From assembly GCA_020445765.1 (NCBI GenBank), contig JAGRFY010000092.1, forward strand, positions 42,747-106,746: a stretch of 64,000 bases of DNA. Direction: 5' to 3'. The stretch comes from Rhodocyclaceae bacterium (GTDB lineage: Bacteria > Pseudomonadota > Gammaproteobacteria > Burkholderiales > Rhodocyclaceae). Both the position numbers and the translations under genes were made by a program. Below are positions 20,900 through 28,154 of the stretch, in pieces. A model generated the notes under the pieces. It was not told the origin of the DNA and ran no database searches. It saw only the letters and a list, made by a program, of their open reading frames with translations. The number at the start of each line of letters is the position of its first letter. Position 1 is the first letter of the stretch.

Positions 20900-20914
20900 G
20901 CAAGCACCGTGCCA
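20900..20914 (-). promoter_or_regulatory. Sigma-54 promoter of the bactofilin gene
   Basis: On the minus strand TGGCACG-GTGC-TTGC matches the -24/-12 consensus TGGCACG-N4-TTGC at every fixed base. The -24 GG is at 20913-20912 and the -12 GC at 20901-20900; the start site would fall near 20888, about 44 bases before the ATG. Confidence 0.85.
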
Positions 20915-20933
20915 GCAAGGGAATATTTCACAG

Positions 20934-20946
20934 AATCAGGCGTTTG
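20934..20946 (+). promoter_or_regulatory. IHF-like site between the GlrR repeats and the bactofilin promoter
   Basis: AATCAGGCGTTTG matches WATCAANNNNTTR at all but one of the fixed positions. Its location, between upstream activator repeats and a sigma-54 element, is where a DNA bend helps the activator reach the polymerase. Single-site IHF matches are weak evidence alone. Confidence 0.45.
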
Positions 20947-20989
20947 TCGCGTCGGCTGGAGTTTTCGTGACGGACATCACGGCGCAGAA

Positions 20990-21007
20990 TGTCGCCGTCA
21001 GGCGACA
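20990..21007. promoter_or_regulatory. GlrR-type repeat TGTC-N10-GACA (bactofilin, proximal)
   Basis: TGTC at 20990-20993 and GACA at 21004-21007 are separated by exactly ten bases. This is the motif described for enterobacterial GlrR. Its centre is 86 bp upstream of the -24 GG of the bactofilin promoter. Confidence 0.75.
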
Positions 21008-21058
21008 CCGATACTCGTGATTTGGACGGAAAGCATTGTGCGGCGCGGGTTTGCCTGG

Positions 21059-21076
21059 TGTCGCTAGCGCCCGACA
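21059..21076. promoter_or_regulatory. GlrR-type repeat TGTC-N10-GACA (bactofilin, distal)
   Basis: A second exact repeat (TGTC 21059-21062, GACA 21073-21076), 69 bp centre to centre from the first and 155 bp from the -24 GG. It also lies 35 bp upstream of the -35 of the divergent glrK promoter, so GlrR bound here could touch its own operon. Confidence 0.75.
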
Positions 21077-21110
21077 CCCCGGCTATGCCATTTCGTTGCA
21101 TTTCGTAACT

Positions 21111-21139
21111 TTGCGGCGGTCGAAGCCATTGCCTACACT
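21111..21139 (+). promoter_or_regulatory. Probable sigma-70 promoter of glrK-qseG-glrR
   Basis: TTGCGG and TACACT are separated by 17 bases, with four of six matches each to the consensus hexamers. The start would be near 21146, giving a ~30-base leader before ATG 21176. Confidence 0.5.
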
Positions 21140-21175
21140 CGTGCCGGTCCACCCCACCGCCAAAGCTTGGTGTCG

Positions 21176-22588
21176 ATGCCAAGTCCATCCTTTCGTCAGT
21201 ATCTCCTTCTTGCCTTCCTGCTGATCGCTGCCGTGCTGACCGCAGCAGCGATGCAGGGCTTGGCGGTCCTCGAAGACTTCGCCAGTCGCAGCCGCGGTGC
21301 CGCCGGCGATGCACTGCGCCTGTCTCGGGTCGTTCAGCTGCTCGGCGAGCGCGCGGTCGACATGACCCGTAGCGCCCGGCAATATCGCCTGTTGGGCGAG
21401 CCTGCGCTATTCGAGCGCTTTGTCGCGAGCCGGGCCGAAGCCGTCGAGGCGATCGACGGGCTCGGGTCGCTGGTGACGATCGACCTGGCGCCGATCCTGC
21501 CTTCCTTGCGGGACTGGCGCCAGAGTGCGGGGCGTGTCGAAGCGCTGTTGTCGGCGGCGGGCGACGAAGACGCCTTGTTCGCGGAGCTGAGCCGGCTCGC
21601 GGCGGTCGGTGGCGTGGTGTCCGGTGCGGTACGCGAGGCCATCGAGGCCCACAACCAGAGTCTGTTCGACGCGCTCGACGCAAACCGTGCGCGCGTGGCC
21701 AGTCAGGTATCCGCGGCGGTCCTGGTCAGCATCCTGCTCGCGATAGCGTTCGGTGCGTGGCTGGTGCGCTCGCTGTCGCGGCTGGAGAAGGCCATCGTCG
21801 CGCTTGGTGATGGCTATTCCGACCGCCCGGTGAAAGTCGGTGGTCCCCGTGACCTGCGACAGGTCGGAGAGCGGCTCGAATGGTTGCGCGAGCGATTGAA
21901 CGAACTCGAATCGGACCGCGTGCGGGTCCTGCGCCACGTCTCGCACGAACTCAAGACGCCACTTGCCGCGATGCGCGAGGGGGTATCCTTGCTCGATGAC
22001 CGCGTGCTCGGACCACTGGTCGAGCCCCAGCGCGAAGTGGTTGCGATCCTGAAGCACAATTGTGCGACCTTGCAGACCCGGATCGAGGCCTTGCTCGGTG
22101 TCAATGCGGCGGCCTTCGATGCCCGTCGCCTGAGCTTCGGCCGAATCGAACCGGTGGCGCTACTGCGTTCGGTGGTCGAGGAGCAAGCCCTGCAGATTCA
22201 GCAGAGGCGGCTGGAGGTGTCGGTCGAGGGTCAAGCCGATGCGATCGAGGTGGACATACAGAAGGTCTCGCTGATGCTGTCGAATCTGCTCGCCAACGCG
22301 ATCGCGTTCAGCCCCGAAGGGTCGTTGATCCGGCTGATCGCCAACCGCAAGGGCAAGCGCCTGCGGCTCGATTGCATCGACGAAGGCCCGGGTGTCGAGC
22401 CGGAGGAGGCCGAACGCATCTTCGATCCCTTTTTTCGCGGCAGCCTGCAGCCAGAGGGGAGAGAGAACGGAACCGGCATCGGTCTGTCCATCGTTCGTGA
22501 GTACGCCCACGCCCATGGCGGCAGCGTCGTGTTGGTGCCGGCCAGCCTGGGTTGCCATTTCAGGATCGAGTTGCCCTATGACCGTTGA
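21176..22588 (+). CDS. glrK: Sensor histidine kinase GlrK (QseE family)
   Basis: 470 residues from ATG 21176; GTG and TTG codons six and nine bases upstream are alternatives and no strong ribosome site decides. Helix ~10-28, a helical periplasmic sensor of ~150 residues, helix ~178-196, HAMP-like linker, then HisKA RHVSHELKTPLAAMREG with H257. The ATPase domain has NLLANAIAFSP (N box), DEGPGV (G1) and GTGIGLSI (G2). The HELKTPLA box, short HAMP and neighbours qseG and glrR fit GlrK/QseE. In enterobacteria this kinase phosphorylates GlrR and relates to envelope or hormone cues. The next gene overlaps its end by 11 bases. Confidence 0.92.
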   Translation: MPSPSFRQYLLLAFLLIAAVLTAAAMQGLAVLEDFASRSRGAAGDALRLSRVVQLLGERAVDMTRSARQYRLLGEPALFERFVASRAEAVEAIDGLGSLVTIDLAPILPSLRDWRQSAGRVEALLSAAGDEDALFAELSRLAAVGGVVSGAVREAIEAHNQSLFDALDANRARVASQVSAAVLVSILLAIAFGAWLVRSLSRLEKAIVALGDGYSDRPVKVGGPRDLRQVGERLEWLRERLNELESDRVRVLRHVSHELKTPLAAMREGVSLLDDRVLGPLVEPQREVVAILKHNCATLQTRIEALLGVNAAAFDARRLSFGRIEPVALLRSVVEEQALQIQQRRLEVSVEGQADAIEVDIQKVSLMLSNLLANAIAFSPEGSLIRLIANRKGKRLRLDCIDEGPGVEPEEAERIFDPFFRGSLQPEGRENGTGIGLSIVREYAHAHGGSVVLVPASLGCHFRIELPYDR

Positions 22589-23201
22589 TCGGCGTCGAAT
22601 GGTCGCGGTGGCGGCCACGCTCGTGGTCCTTGGTGGCTGCGCCTTCGAACGGAGTACGGTGCGGGGTGCAGACGGGCTGCCGGCGGCCGAACCGGCGGTG
22701 ATCGTCGAGCAGGCGTCGCCGCTGGCGGCGGGCGACGTCAATCTGCGCGCGATCCTGGCCTTCTATCGCAACTCTCGCGGCATGTCAGCTGTGGAACTCG
22801 CCCGAGAGCGGGAGGCCTTGAAGGGACGGGTCAGCGATCCGCTCGACGCATTGCGTCTGGCGATCTTGCTTGGCCACCGCCGCAGCGATCTGGTACGGGC
22901 GCTCGGTCTGCTCGACGGCATCGCCGAATCGGACAGTCCGCAGGCGGTCGCGCTGCAACCGCTCGCGCGCCTGCTGTCCGATCAGTACGCGGAGCGCCTC
23001 AAGCTGGATACACAGGCCGACAGGCTGGGCGTCAGTGCGCGCGAGGCCGAGCTTCGGGCCAGCGAGGCGAGCGCCGAGGTCGAGGCGCTGCGGGCGAAGG
23101 CGAGTGCGCTACAGGAGAAGATCGACGCGCTGGCCGAGATCGAGCGCAGCCTGCCCGGCCGGCCGGCGCCACCGGTGCCGATGGGGGGAGCGACGCAATG
23201 A
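22578..23201 (+). CDS. qseG: QseG-like lipoprotein of the GlrK-GlrR system
   Basis: 207 residues from ATG 22578, overlapping glrK by 11 bases. The N-terminus VAVAATLVVLGGC is a lipoprotein signal with lipobox LGGC and C21 as the lipidation site. The C-terminal third (~125-190) is a long alanine- and glutamate-rich coiled coil. QseG (YfhG) in E. coli is an outer-membrane lipoprotein that interacts with QseE/GlrK and is needed for its activity; sequence similarity in this family is low, so position between glrK and glrR is the main evidence. Confidence 0.8.
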   Translation: MTVDRRRMVAVAATLVVLGGCAFERSTVRGADGLPAAEPAVIVEQASPLAAGDVNLRAILAFYRNSRGMSAVELAREREALKGRVSDPLDALRLAILLGHRRSDLVRALGLLDGIAESDSPQAVALQPLARLLSDQYAERLKLDTQADRLGVSAREAELRASEASAEVEALRAKASALQEKIDALAEIERSLPGRPAPPVPMGGATQ

Positions 23202-24592
23202 ACGCAGGTGGCAGCATTCACACCGGTGCCCGTGTCCTCGTCGTCGATGACGATCCGGACCTGCTGCGCCTGCTGACGATGCGCCTCGCAGCGACTGGCT
23301 ACCTGGTCAGCACCGCCGCAAGCGCCGCGGCGGCAGAGGCGCAACTCGCCAGCGAGAGGCCGGACGTGGTGGTCAGCGACGTGCGCCTGCCGGATCGCGA
23401 CGGTCTCAGCCTGTTCGCCGAGATTCGTCGGCATCATCCGTCGCTGCCGGTCATCCTGTTGACCGCGCACGGCACCATTCCTGACGCGGTCGAGGCCATT
23501 GGCAAGGGCGTGTTCGCATACCTGACCAAGCCTTTCGACAGCCAGTTGCTGCGCGAGAAGATCGAGCACGCCTTGTCGCTGTCGCCGCAACTACAGACCA
23601 CTGAAAGCGGCGACGAGCGTTGGCGTGCCGAGATCGTCAGCCGCAGCAGTGCAATGCGGGAACTGCTGGGGGAAGCCCACATGGTGGCGGCATCGGACGC
23701 CAGCGTGCTGATTCGTGGCGACAGCGGCACCGGCAAGGAGCTGCTCGCGCGCGCGATCCATCGTGCCAGCCCGCGCGCCGATCATCCCTTCGTTGCGATC
23801 AACTGCGGGGCGATACCGGAGCAACTGCTCGAGTCCGAATTGTTCGGCCACGTCAAGGGCGCGTTCACCGGTGCCGCCAGCAACCGCGACGGCCTGTTTC
23901 TGGCGGCCCACGGCGGCACCCTGTTCCTAGACGAGATCGGCGACATGCCGCTGGCCCTGCAGGTCAAGCTGCTACGGGTGTTGCAGGAGCGGGCGGTACG
24001 CCCGGTCGGTGCGACCCAGGCGCGGGCGATCGACGTGCGTATCCTGTCGGCGACCCACCGCGATCTCGATCTGGCGATGGGCGAGGGTCAGTTCCGGGAG
24101 GATCTCTACTACCGCCTCAATGTCGTCAGCCTGTATCTGCCCCCGCTGTCCGCCCGGAGAGAGGACATCCCACTGTTGGCCGGCCACTTCCTGGCGCAAC
24201 TCGCACGGAAGTACGGCAAGGACGTCAATGGCTTTGCTCCCGAGGCGCTCGATGCGCTGGTGGCTGCGCCGTGGCCCGGCAACGTGCGCCAACTCTACAA
24301 CGTCGTCGAGCAGGTCTGCGCACTTGCGACATCGCCGCTGGTGCCACGGACCTTGGTCGATCGCGCGCTGCGCGTGCGCCGAATGGACGAACTCTCGTAT
24401 GCCGAGGCGAAGGCGCGGTTCGAGCGCAACTATTTGATTCAGCTGCTTAAATTGACTGATGGGAACGTTTCCGACGCAGCCCGGCTGGCGCAGCGGAACC
24501 GGACCGAATTCTATCGGCTGCTGCAGCGCTACGATCTGGTTCCCGCCATGTTCCGCACCGCCGGCGATTCTGTCGGATCTGGGCGACAGTAA
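23198..24592 (+). CDS. glrR: Sigma-54-dependent response regulator GlrR (QseF)
   Basis: 464 residues, start ATG overlapping qseG stop (ATGA). Receiver ~12-125 with D17/D18, phospho-acceptor D61 and K in LTKPF. AAA+ domain ~145-375: Walker A GDSGTGKE, the sigma-54 contact loop GAFTGA, Walker [12 protein letters not shown], and sensor R residues in [11 protein letters not shown]-terminal helix-turn-helix ~425-455 ([24 protein letters not shown]). All parts needed to activate sigma-54 polymerase are intact. Known enterobacterial target is the glmY small RNA gene. Here four TGTC-N10-GACA repeats before two sigma-54 promoters flank the operon. Repeat 24571-24588 overlaps its own 3' end. Confidence 0.96.
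   Translation: MNAGGSIHTGARVLVVDDDPDLLRLLTMRLAATGYLVSTAASAAAAEAQLASERPDVVVSDVRLPDRDGLSLFAEIRRHHPSLPVILLTAHGTIPDAVEAIGKGVFAYLTKPFDSQLLREKIEHALSLSPQLQTTESGDERWRAEIVSRSSAMRELLGEAHMVAASDASVLIRGDSGTGKELLARAIHRASPRADHPFVAINCGAIPEQLLESELFGHVKGAFTGAASNRDGLFLAAHGGTLFLDEIGDMPLALQVKLLRVLQERAVRPVGATQARAIDVRILSATHRDLDLAMGEGQFREDLYYRLNVVSLYLPPLSARREDIPLLAGHFLAQLARKYGKDVNGFAPEALDALVAAPWPGNVRQLYNVVEQVCALATSPLVPRTLVDRALRVRRMDELSYAEAKARFERNYLIQLLKLTDGNVSDAARLAQRNRTEFYRLLQRYDLVPAMFRTAGDSVGSGRQ
24571..24588. promoter_or_regulatory. GlrR-type repeat TGTC-N10-GACA (BON gene, distal)
   Basis: TGTC 24571-24574 and GACA 24585-24588, ten bases apart, lying within the last codons of glrR. The centre is 150 bp upstream of the -24 GG of the BON-gene promoter. 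Confidence 0.75.
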
Positions 24593-24636
24593 CAGTCGAC
24601 ACGAAATCATAGACTTGCAGTGCCTGCCCGACGCCC

Positions 24637-24654
24637 TGTCGTGGCAGCCCGACA
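24637..24654. promoter_or_regulatory. GlrR-type repeat TGTC-N10-GACA (BON gene, proximal)
   Basis: TGTC 24637-24640 and GACA 24651-24654, ten bases apart. The centre is 66 bp from the distal repeat and 84 bp upstream of the -24 GG, almost the same geometry as at the bactofilin promoter. Confidence 0.75.
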
Positions 24655-24707
24655 CTTTCTCGCCCTAGGTCAGCAGCTGTTCCCGACTCGTGCGTCCATC
24701 CCATTGA

Positions 24708-24720
24708 AAAATAGTTGATT
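24708..24720 (-). promoter_or_regulatory. IHF-like site upstream of the BON-gene promoter
   Basis: On the minus strand AATCAACTATTTT matches WATCAANNNNTTR except the last base, within an AT-rich stretch that stands out from the surrounding GC-rich DNA. It lies between the GlrR repeats and the sigma-54 element, in the same orientation relative to transcription as its counterpart at 20934. Confidence 0.5.
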
Positions 24721-24727
24721 TTCCGGC

Positions 24728-24742
24728 TGGCACGAAGCTGGC
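24728..24742 (+). promoter_or_regulatory. Sigma-54 promoter of the BON-domain gene
   Basis: TGGCACG-AAGC-TGGC differs from TGGCACG-N4-TTGC at one base. GG is at 24729-24730 and GC at 24741-24742, the correct 12-bp register. The start site would be near 24754, about 44 bases before the GTG. Confidence 0.8.
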
Positions 24743-24797
24743 TAAGGAATAGCCAGGTCAAAAAGAGCGGGGCAGTCGCTCCCGCAAGGAGTGCATC

Positions 24798-25130
24798 GTG
24801 TCCAGGCACAGTGTGATTGCAAACATCCTGAAGACTACGGCTATCGCCTTTTCGATCAGCCTTGGTGCCCAAGCGGCAGACGGTGCCGCTGCACAACGGT
24901 TCGGCGATACCGCCATGGACGCGGCGATCAATGGCAAGGTCGCTGCAGCATTGATGTCTGATCCGGGCCTGCTGGGCGCGCGCATCGATATCGATACTCA
25001 GAACGGCATCGTCAGTCTGGCCGGTACGGTGATCGGTGAGCGTGAAGTCCGACGCGCGCTGGACATCGCGTCGGACATCGAAGGCGTGCGACGGGTCGAC
25101 AACCTGCTGCAGGTCGAGGACAACCGCTGA
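24798..25130 (+). CDS. Exported BON-domain protein
   Basis: 110 residues from GTG 24798 (AAGGAG six bases upstream). Signal peptide ends at LGAQAA (~27). Residues ~40-108 form one BON domain: INGKVAAALMSDPGLLGARIDIDTQNGIVSLAGTV-type core with the central glycines, then VDNLLQV. Single-BON periplasmic proteins resemble OsmY/DolP halves and bind phospholipid surfaces or stabilise the envelope under stress. A sigma-54 promoter with two GlrR-type repeats precedes it directly, so it is the best candidate for a GlrR target. Two terminators follow. Confidence 0.9.
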   Translation: MSRHSVIANILKTTAIAFSISLGAQAADGAAAQRFGDTAMDAAINGKVAAALMSDPGLLGARIDIDTQNGIVSLAGTVIGEREVRRALDIASDIEGVRRVDNLLQVEDNR

Positions 25131-25194
25131 GTCCCGACGGCTTGCTGCCGGGAGACGTGATGCTTCGACCGAGCATGGATCGGGATTGCCTCTT

Positions 25195-25232
25195 GGCGCC
25201 GCATCGGCGATGCCGGTGCGGCACCCTTTTTT
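25195..25232 (+). terminator. Intrinsic terminator after the BON gene
   Basis: Bases 25195-25208 pair with 25212-25225 (14 bp, two G-T wobbles) around a three-base loop, followed by CTTTTTT. It ends a ~100-base 3' region that itself holds two smaller stem-loops. Confidence 0.85.
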
Positions 25233-25277
25233 GACACAGGTGTGAGGTGCCGGGTCCGTCGAGCATCGGATCCGTTG

Positions 25278-25318
25278 ACGGGAATGGTCGGTAGATCCGC
25301 CCATTCCCGTTTTTTTTT
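25278..25318. terminator. Second intrinsic terminator
   Basis: ACGGGAATGG (25278-25287) pairs perfectly with CCATTCCCGT (25301-25310), followed by eight or nine T residues. It is 46 bases after the first terminator, so it is a backup for the BON transcript. Confidence 0.85.
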
Positions 25319-25395
25319 GTCCATGACGATTTCCGCCACGACCGCAGGTGCAGGACGCCTGTGCGCAGGGGCTATACTCCGCGTTTTGCCTGCCG

Positions 25396-26520
25396 ATGAG
25401 GCGACGCGTGCCGAACACTGCCACCGCAACTGCCGCCAGCTCGCGCCGCGGTTCCGTGCGCGGGAGGCTGACCATTGCTGCGGTCCGACTCTGCGTGGCT
25501 GTCTGCTGCGCCCTGGCCATGGGCTTCGCCGCGGCGGCTGGACCGTTGCCGGCACTCGGGACGTCGGTCAGGGACGTCACCGTCTCCGGGGTTTCCTCGG
25601 GGGGGTACATGGCGGTGCAGTTTCACATTGCGCATTCCGAGAGCGTCGCCGGCGCCGGCGTGCTGGCGGCCGGCCCCTACGATTGCGCCGCCGGCTCGAT
25701 CTGGTTTGCCCTGACCCGGTGCATGAGGCCTCGTTTCTGGAGTCCAATGCCGGAGAGCCGCGTCTTCAGGCAGCGCATCGTGCGAAAGTCGGAGGCCGGG
25801 CTCATCGACGGTATCGAAGGGCTTGCCGGTGACCGTGCCTGGCTGTTCTCGGGCGGACGCGATGAAACCGTCGAGCGGCCCGTGGTGGAAGCCCTGGCAT
25901 CCCTCTACCGTAGCGTGCTCGAGCCGAACGCGGTACGACTGGTGACACTCGCGTCCGCGGGTCACGCGATGATCACGGTCGAAGATCCCGACGCCAACCC
26001 CTGCGGAACGTCCGAGCCGCCTTATCTGAACCATTGCGGTGCGCTGGATGCGGCTGGCGAATTGCTGAATTACCTGATCGGGCCGCTGGCGCCGCCCAGG
26101 GAACCGCCCCCGGGCTCGGTTCGAGCCTTCGACCAACAGCCGTATCTCGGCCCGAAACCGGCGACCAGCGGCATGGCCGAGGTCGGTTACCTGCTGGTGC
26201 CGCCCGGTTGCGAGCAAGGCGGATGTCGGGTGCACGTGGTCTTTCATGGTTGCCGCCAGACCACCGAACAGATCGGCACCCGGTTTGTCGACAATGCCGG
26301 TTATCAGGAATGGGCGTGGAGCAATCGGCTGGTGCTTCTGTTCCCGCAGATCCGGCCGACCAACGGTTTCGTCGGCACTTTCGACTGGCTCTACAATCCC
26401 CGCGGTTGCTGGGATTGGTGGGGCTACACCGATGACCGCTACGGCGAACGCGAAGGTCGCCAGATTGCCGCGATCCAAGCCATGCTCGATCAACTGGCCC
26501 GGCCGCCAGGGAGCCGATAG
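25396..26520 (+). CDS. PHB depolymerase-family extracellular esterase
   Basis: 374 residues from ATG 25396; a GTG at 25456 would give a more compact signal peptide. The hydrophobic stretch AVCCALAMGFAAAAG (~36-50) is a signal sequence. The serine nucleophile elbow is GVSSGGYMA (~70), with aspartate in FSGGRDETV and histidine in ASAGHAMI. The oxyanion segment HVVFHGCRQ comes near the C-terminus, followed by GCWDWWGY. This permuted order matches the extracellular poly(3-hydroxybutyrate) depolymerase group typified by the Penicillium funiculosum enzyme. No substrate-binding domain is attached, so the true polymer substrate is uncertain. No PHA synthesis gene is in the window. Confidence 0.85.
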   Translation: MRRRVPNTATATAASSRRGSVRGRLTIAAVRLCVAVCCALAMGFAAAAGPLPALGTSVRDVTVSGVSSGGYMAVQFHIAHSESVAGAGVLAAGPYDCAAGSIWFALTRCMRPRFWSPMPESRVFRQRIVRKSEAGLIDGIEGLAGDRAWLFSGGRDETVERPVVEALASLYRSVLEPNAVRLVTLASAGHAMITVEDPDANPCGTSEPPYLNHCGALDAAGELLNYLIGPLAPPREPPPGSVRAFDQQPYLGPKPATSGMAEVGYLLVPPGCEQGGCRVHVVFHGCRQTTEQIGTRFVDNAGYQEWAWSNRLVLLFPQIRPTNGFVGTFDWLYNPRGCWDWWGYTDDRYGEREGRQIAAIQAMLDQLARPPGSR

Positions 26521-26585
26521 GGCGGACGTATGCGGGCAGCCGTGGCATCATTCGGCGCTCGCTCACAACCCGTCTCGACGCCACC

Positions 26586-27587
26586 GTGTCTGAACGACTG
26601 TTCGATCCCCACGGCATTCTGGAGATCGCCGAGGATGCCGACCTCGCGACGATTCGCCGTGCCTTCCGCCGCCTGGCGATGCGCTGGCATCCCGATCGCA
26701 ACCCGGATCCCGACGCCACCGCCCGCTTTCGCGAGATCCGTGCGGCCTTCGACTGGCTGACCGGCGACCCCGATGTCGAGGGCGGTGACGACGACGTTGA
26801 CGCACCATCGGATGTTGGCGCAACAGACCGCCACGCTGACATCGAACTGAGTCTGGTCGAGGCAATGCTCGGTTGCGACAAACCGTTTGTGATCCGGCGG
26901 CAGCGGCCCTGCGAAGTCTGTGACGGTGAAGGCAGCGTTGCGCTGTCCCACACCCGCCTGTGCGAGGTCTGCCACGGTAGTGGCAAGGTGCGGACCACCC
27001 ACAGCCTCGAGAAATGCCATATCTGTGGTGGTCGCGGTTACGTCCAGCGCGCAGCGTGCGAACACTGCGCCGGCAGCGGCGAGGTCATCGCCGACAGGAC
27101 GGTCACGGTTCATGTCGGCGCGGGCATGCTACCCGGCGAAGTGCTGCGCCTGAAGGGTCTCGGCCACGAGTCGCCCGGCGGGGGTGCCGGTACCCTGTTC
27201 CTGACCATTCGCCTCGCGGCTGACGACTTGTTCGAACTGGCCGGGCGGGACATCCGCGTCCGACAGCCGGTGAGCATGCTGCGGTTGATCGCCGGCGGCC
27301 GCCTGTCGATCGCCGCGCCGCTCGGACCGGTATTGATCGAACTGGAGCCGGGCCAGGTCGACGGCTGTGAGTTGCGCCTGAGCGGCAAGGGCTACCCGGG
27401 GCGGGGCGGATCGCTCGACGACGCCGGTGATCTCGTCGTCACGCTCGAACCGTGTCCGCCCGAGCAACTCGACGAGGCCCAGCGGCGCAGTCTGGCGAAG
27501 CTCGAAGAGCAGTTGCAGCGCCACCGCGCGACCCATTTCCCGCGCCTCGAAGAGTGGTGGCAGGATTATCTCGCGAGCCGGCCCTGA
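26586..27587 (+). CDS. Divergent type I J-protein (DnaJ-like)
   Basis: 333 residues from GTG 26586. J-domain ~5-62 with intact HPD (RWHPDRNP), which should stimulate an Hsp70. Instead of the Gly/Phe-rich region there is a ~30-residue acidic linker (~63-90). Four zinc-binding CxxCxGxG repeats are complete: CEVCDGEG, CEVCHGSG, CHICGGRG and CEHCAGSG (~107-165). The C-terminal substrate domains end with a helix rather than the usual DnaJ tail. Overall ~40 residues shorter than DnaJ. It is not beside dnaK, so it is probably a second, specialised J-protein. Confidence 0.88.
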   Translation: MSERLFDPHGILEIAEDADLATIRRAFRRLAMRWHPDRNPDPDATARFREIRAAFDWLTGDPDVEGGDDDVDAPSDVGATDRHADIELSLVEAMLGCDKPFVIRRQRPCEVCDGEGSVALSHTRLCEVCHGSGKVRTTHSLEKCHICGGRGYVQRAACEHCAGSGEVIADRTVTVHVGAGMLPGEVLRLKGLGHESPGGGAGTLFLTIRLAADDLFELAGRDIRVRQPVSMLRLIAGGRLSIAAPLGPVLIELEPGQVDGCELRLSGKGYPGRGGSLDDAGDLVVTLEPCPPEQLDEAQRRSLAKLEEQLQRHRATHFPRLEEWWQDYLASRP

Positions 27588-27673
27588 GCCGTCCGGCCGT
27601 GCGATGCTGCCGCGTCTAGGACGGCCCGGCCGAGTGCGTCGACGAGACGCCAGTCATGTGCACTCGCCCGCCG

Positions 27674-28087
27674 TCAGTCTGGATCGCCACCGCCGAATCG
27701 ATGAATCTGGCGACGCGCCTTCTTCGTCGGGCGACCGCGCAGGTCGCTGCCCGGTGCTGGCGCGAGCCGTCGGGTTTCGCGTTCGGCGACGCGGCGGGCC
27801 TCGCTCTCAGCGGTTTCGTGATACAGCTGGCGAGCCTCGACAGCCGGTCGTCGATGGGCATTGACGCCGAGCACGTCGACGCGCCAGCGGGTTTCGCCCG
27901 CGGCGATGTCGAGCCGATCGCCCGGACGGACCTCGCGCGCGGGCTTGACGGGATCACCGTTCACGCGCACGTGGCCGGCGGTGACAGCCTGGCTCGCCAG
28001 CGAGCGGGTCTTGAAGAAGCGGGCCGCCCAGAGCCACTTGTCGATGCGCAACCTGGCCTCGGGGCCGGTGTCGATGCCGTTATTCAC
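27674..28087 (-). CDS. hslR: Heat shock protein 15 (S4-domain RNA-binding protein)
   Basis: 137 residues from GTG 28087, preceded by GGGAG; E. coli Hsp15 has 133. S4 domain ~12-75 (RIDKWLWAARFFKTRSLA, then GHVRVNGDPVKPAREVRPGD), followed by the basic tail with RPTKKARRQIHRF. Hsp15 binds stalled 50S subunits carrying nascent chain-tRNA and returns them to use. The upstream gene on the same strand is fpr, 67 bases away; the convergent neighbour is the J-protein gene. Confidence 0.92.
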   Translation of the reverse strand: MNNGIDTGPEARLRIDKWLWAARFFKTRSLASQAVTAGHVRVNGDPVKPAREVRPGDRLDIAAGETRWRVDVLGVNAHRRPAVEARQLYHETAESEARRVAERETRRLAPAPGSDLRGRPTKKARRQIHRFGGGDPD

Positions 28088-28154
28088 GAAGCTCCCTGTC
28101 CGGGGTCGGAACGGCGATTGTCGGGTGCCCGATCGGTTCCCGGCAAGCAGCGGT

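Noticed and set aside
20945-20962. TGTC-N10-GAGT as a possible fifth GlrR repeat
   Set aside because: The second arm matches only in GA, and it overlaps the IHF-like site.
24447-25610. 387-codon minus frame across the end of glrR, the sigma-54 promoter and the BON gene
   Set aside because: It crosses a well-defined regulatory region and two terminators, and has no recognisable domain.
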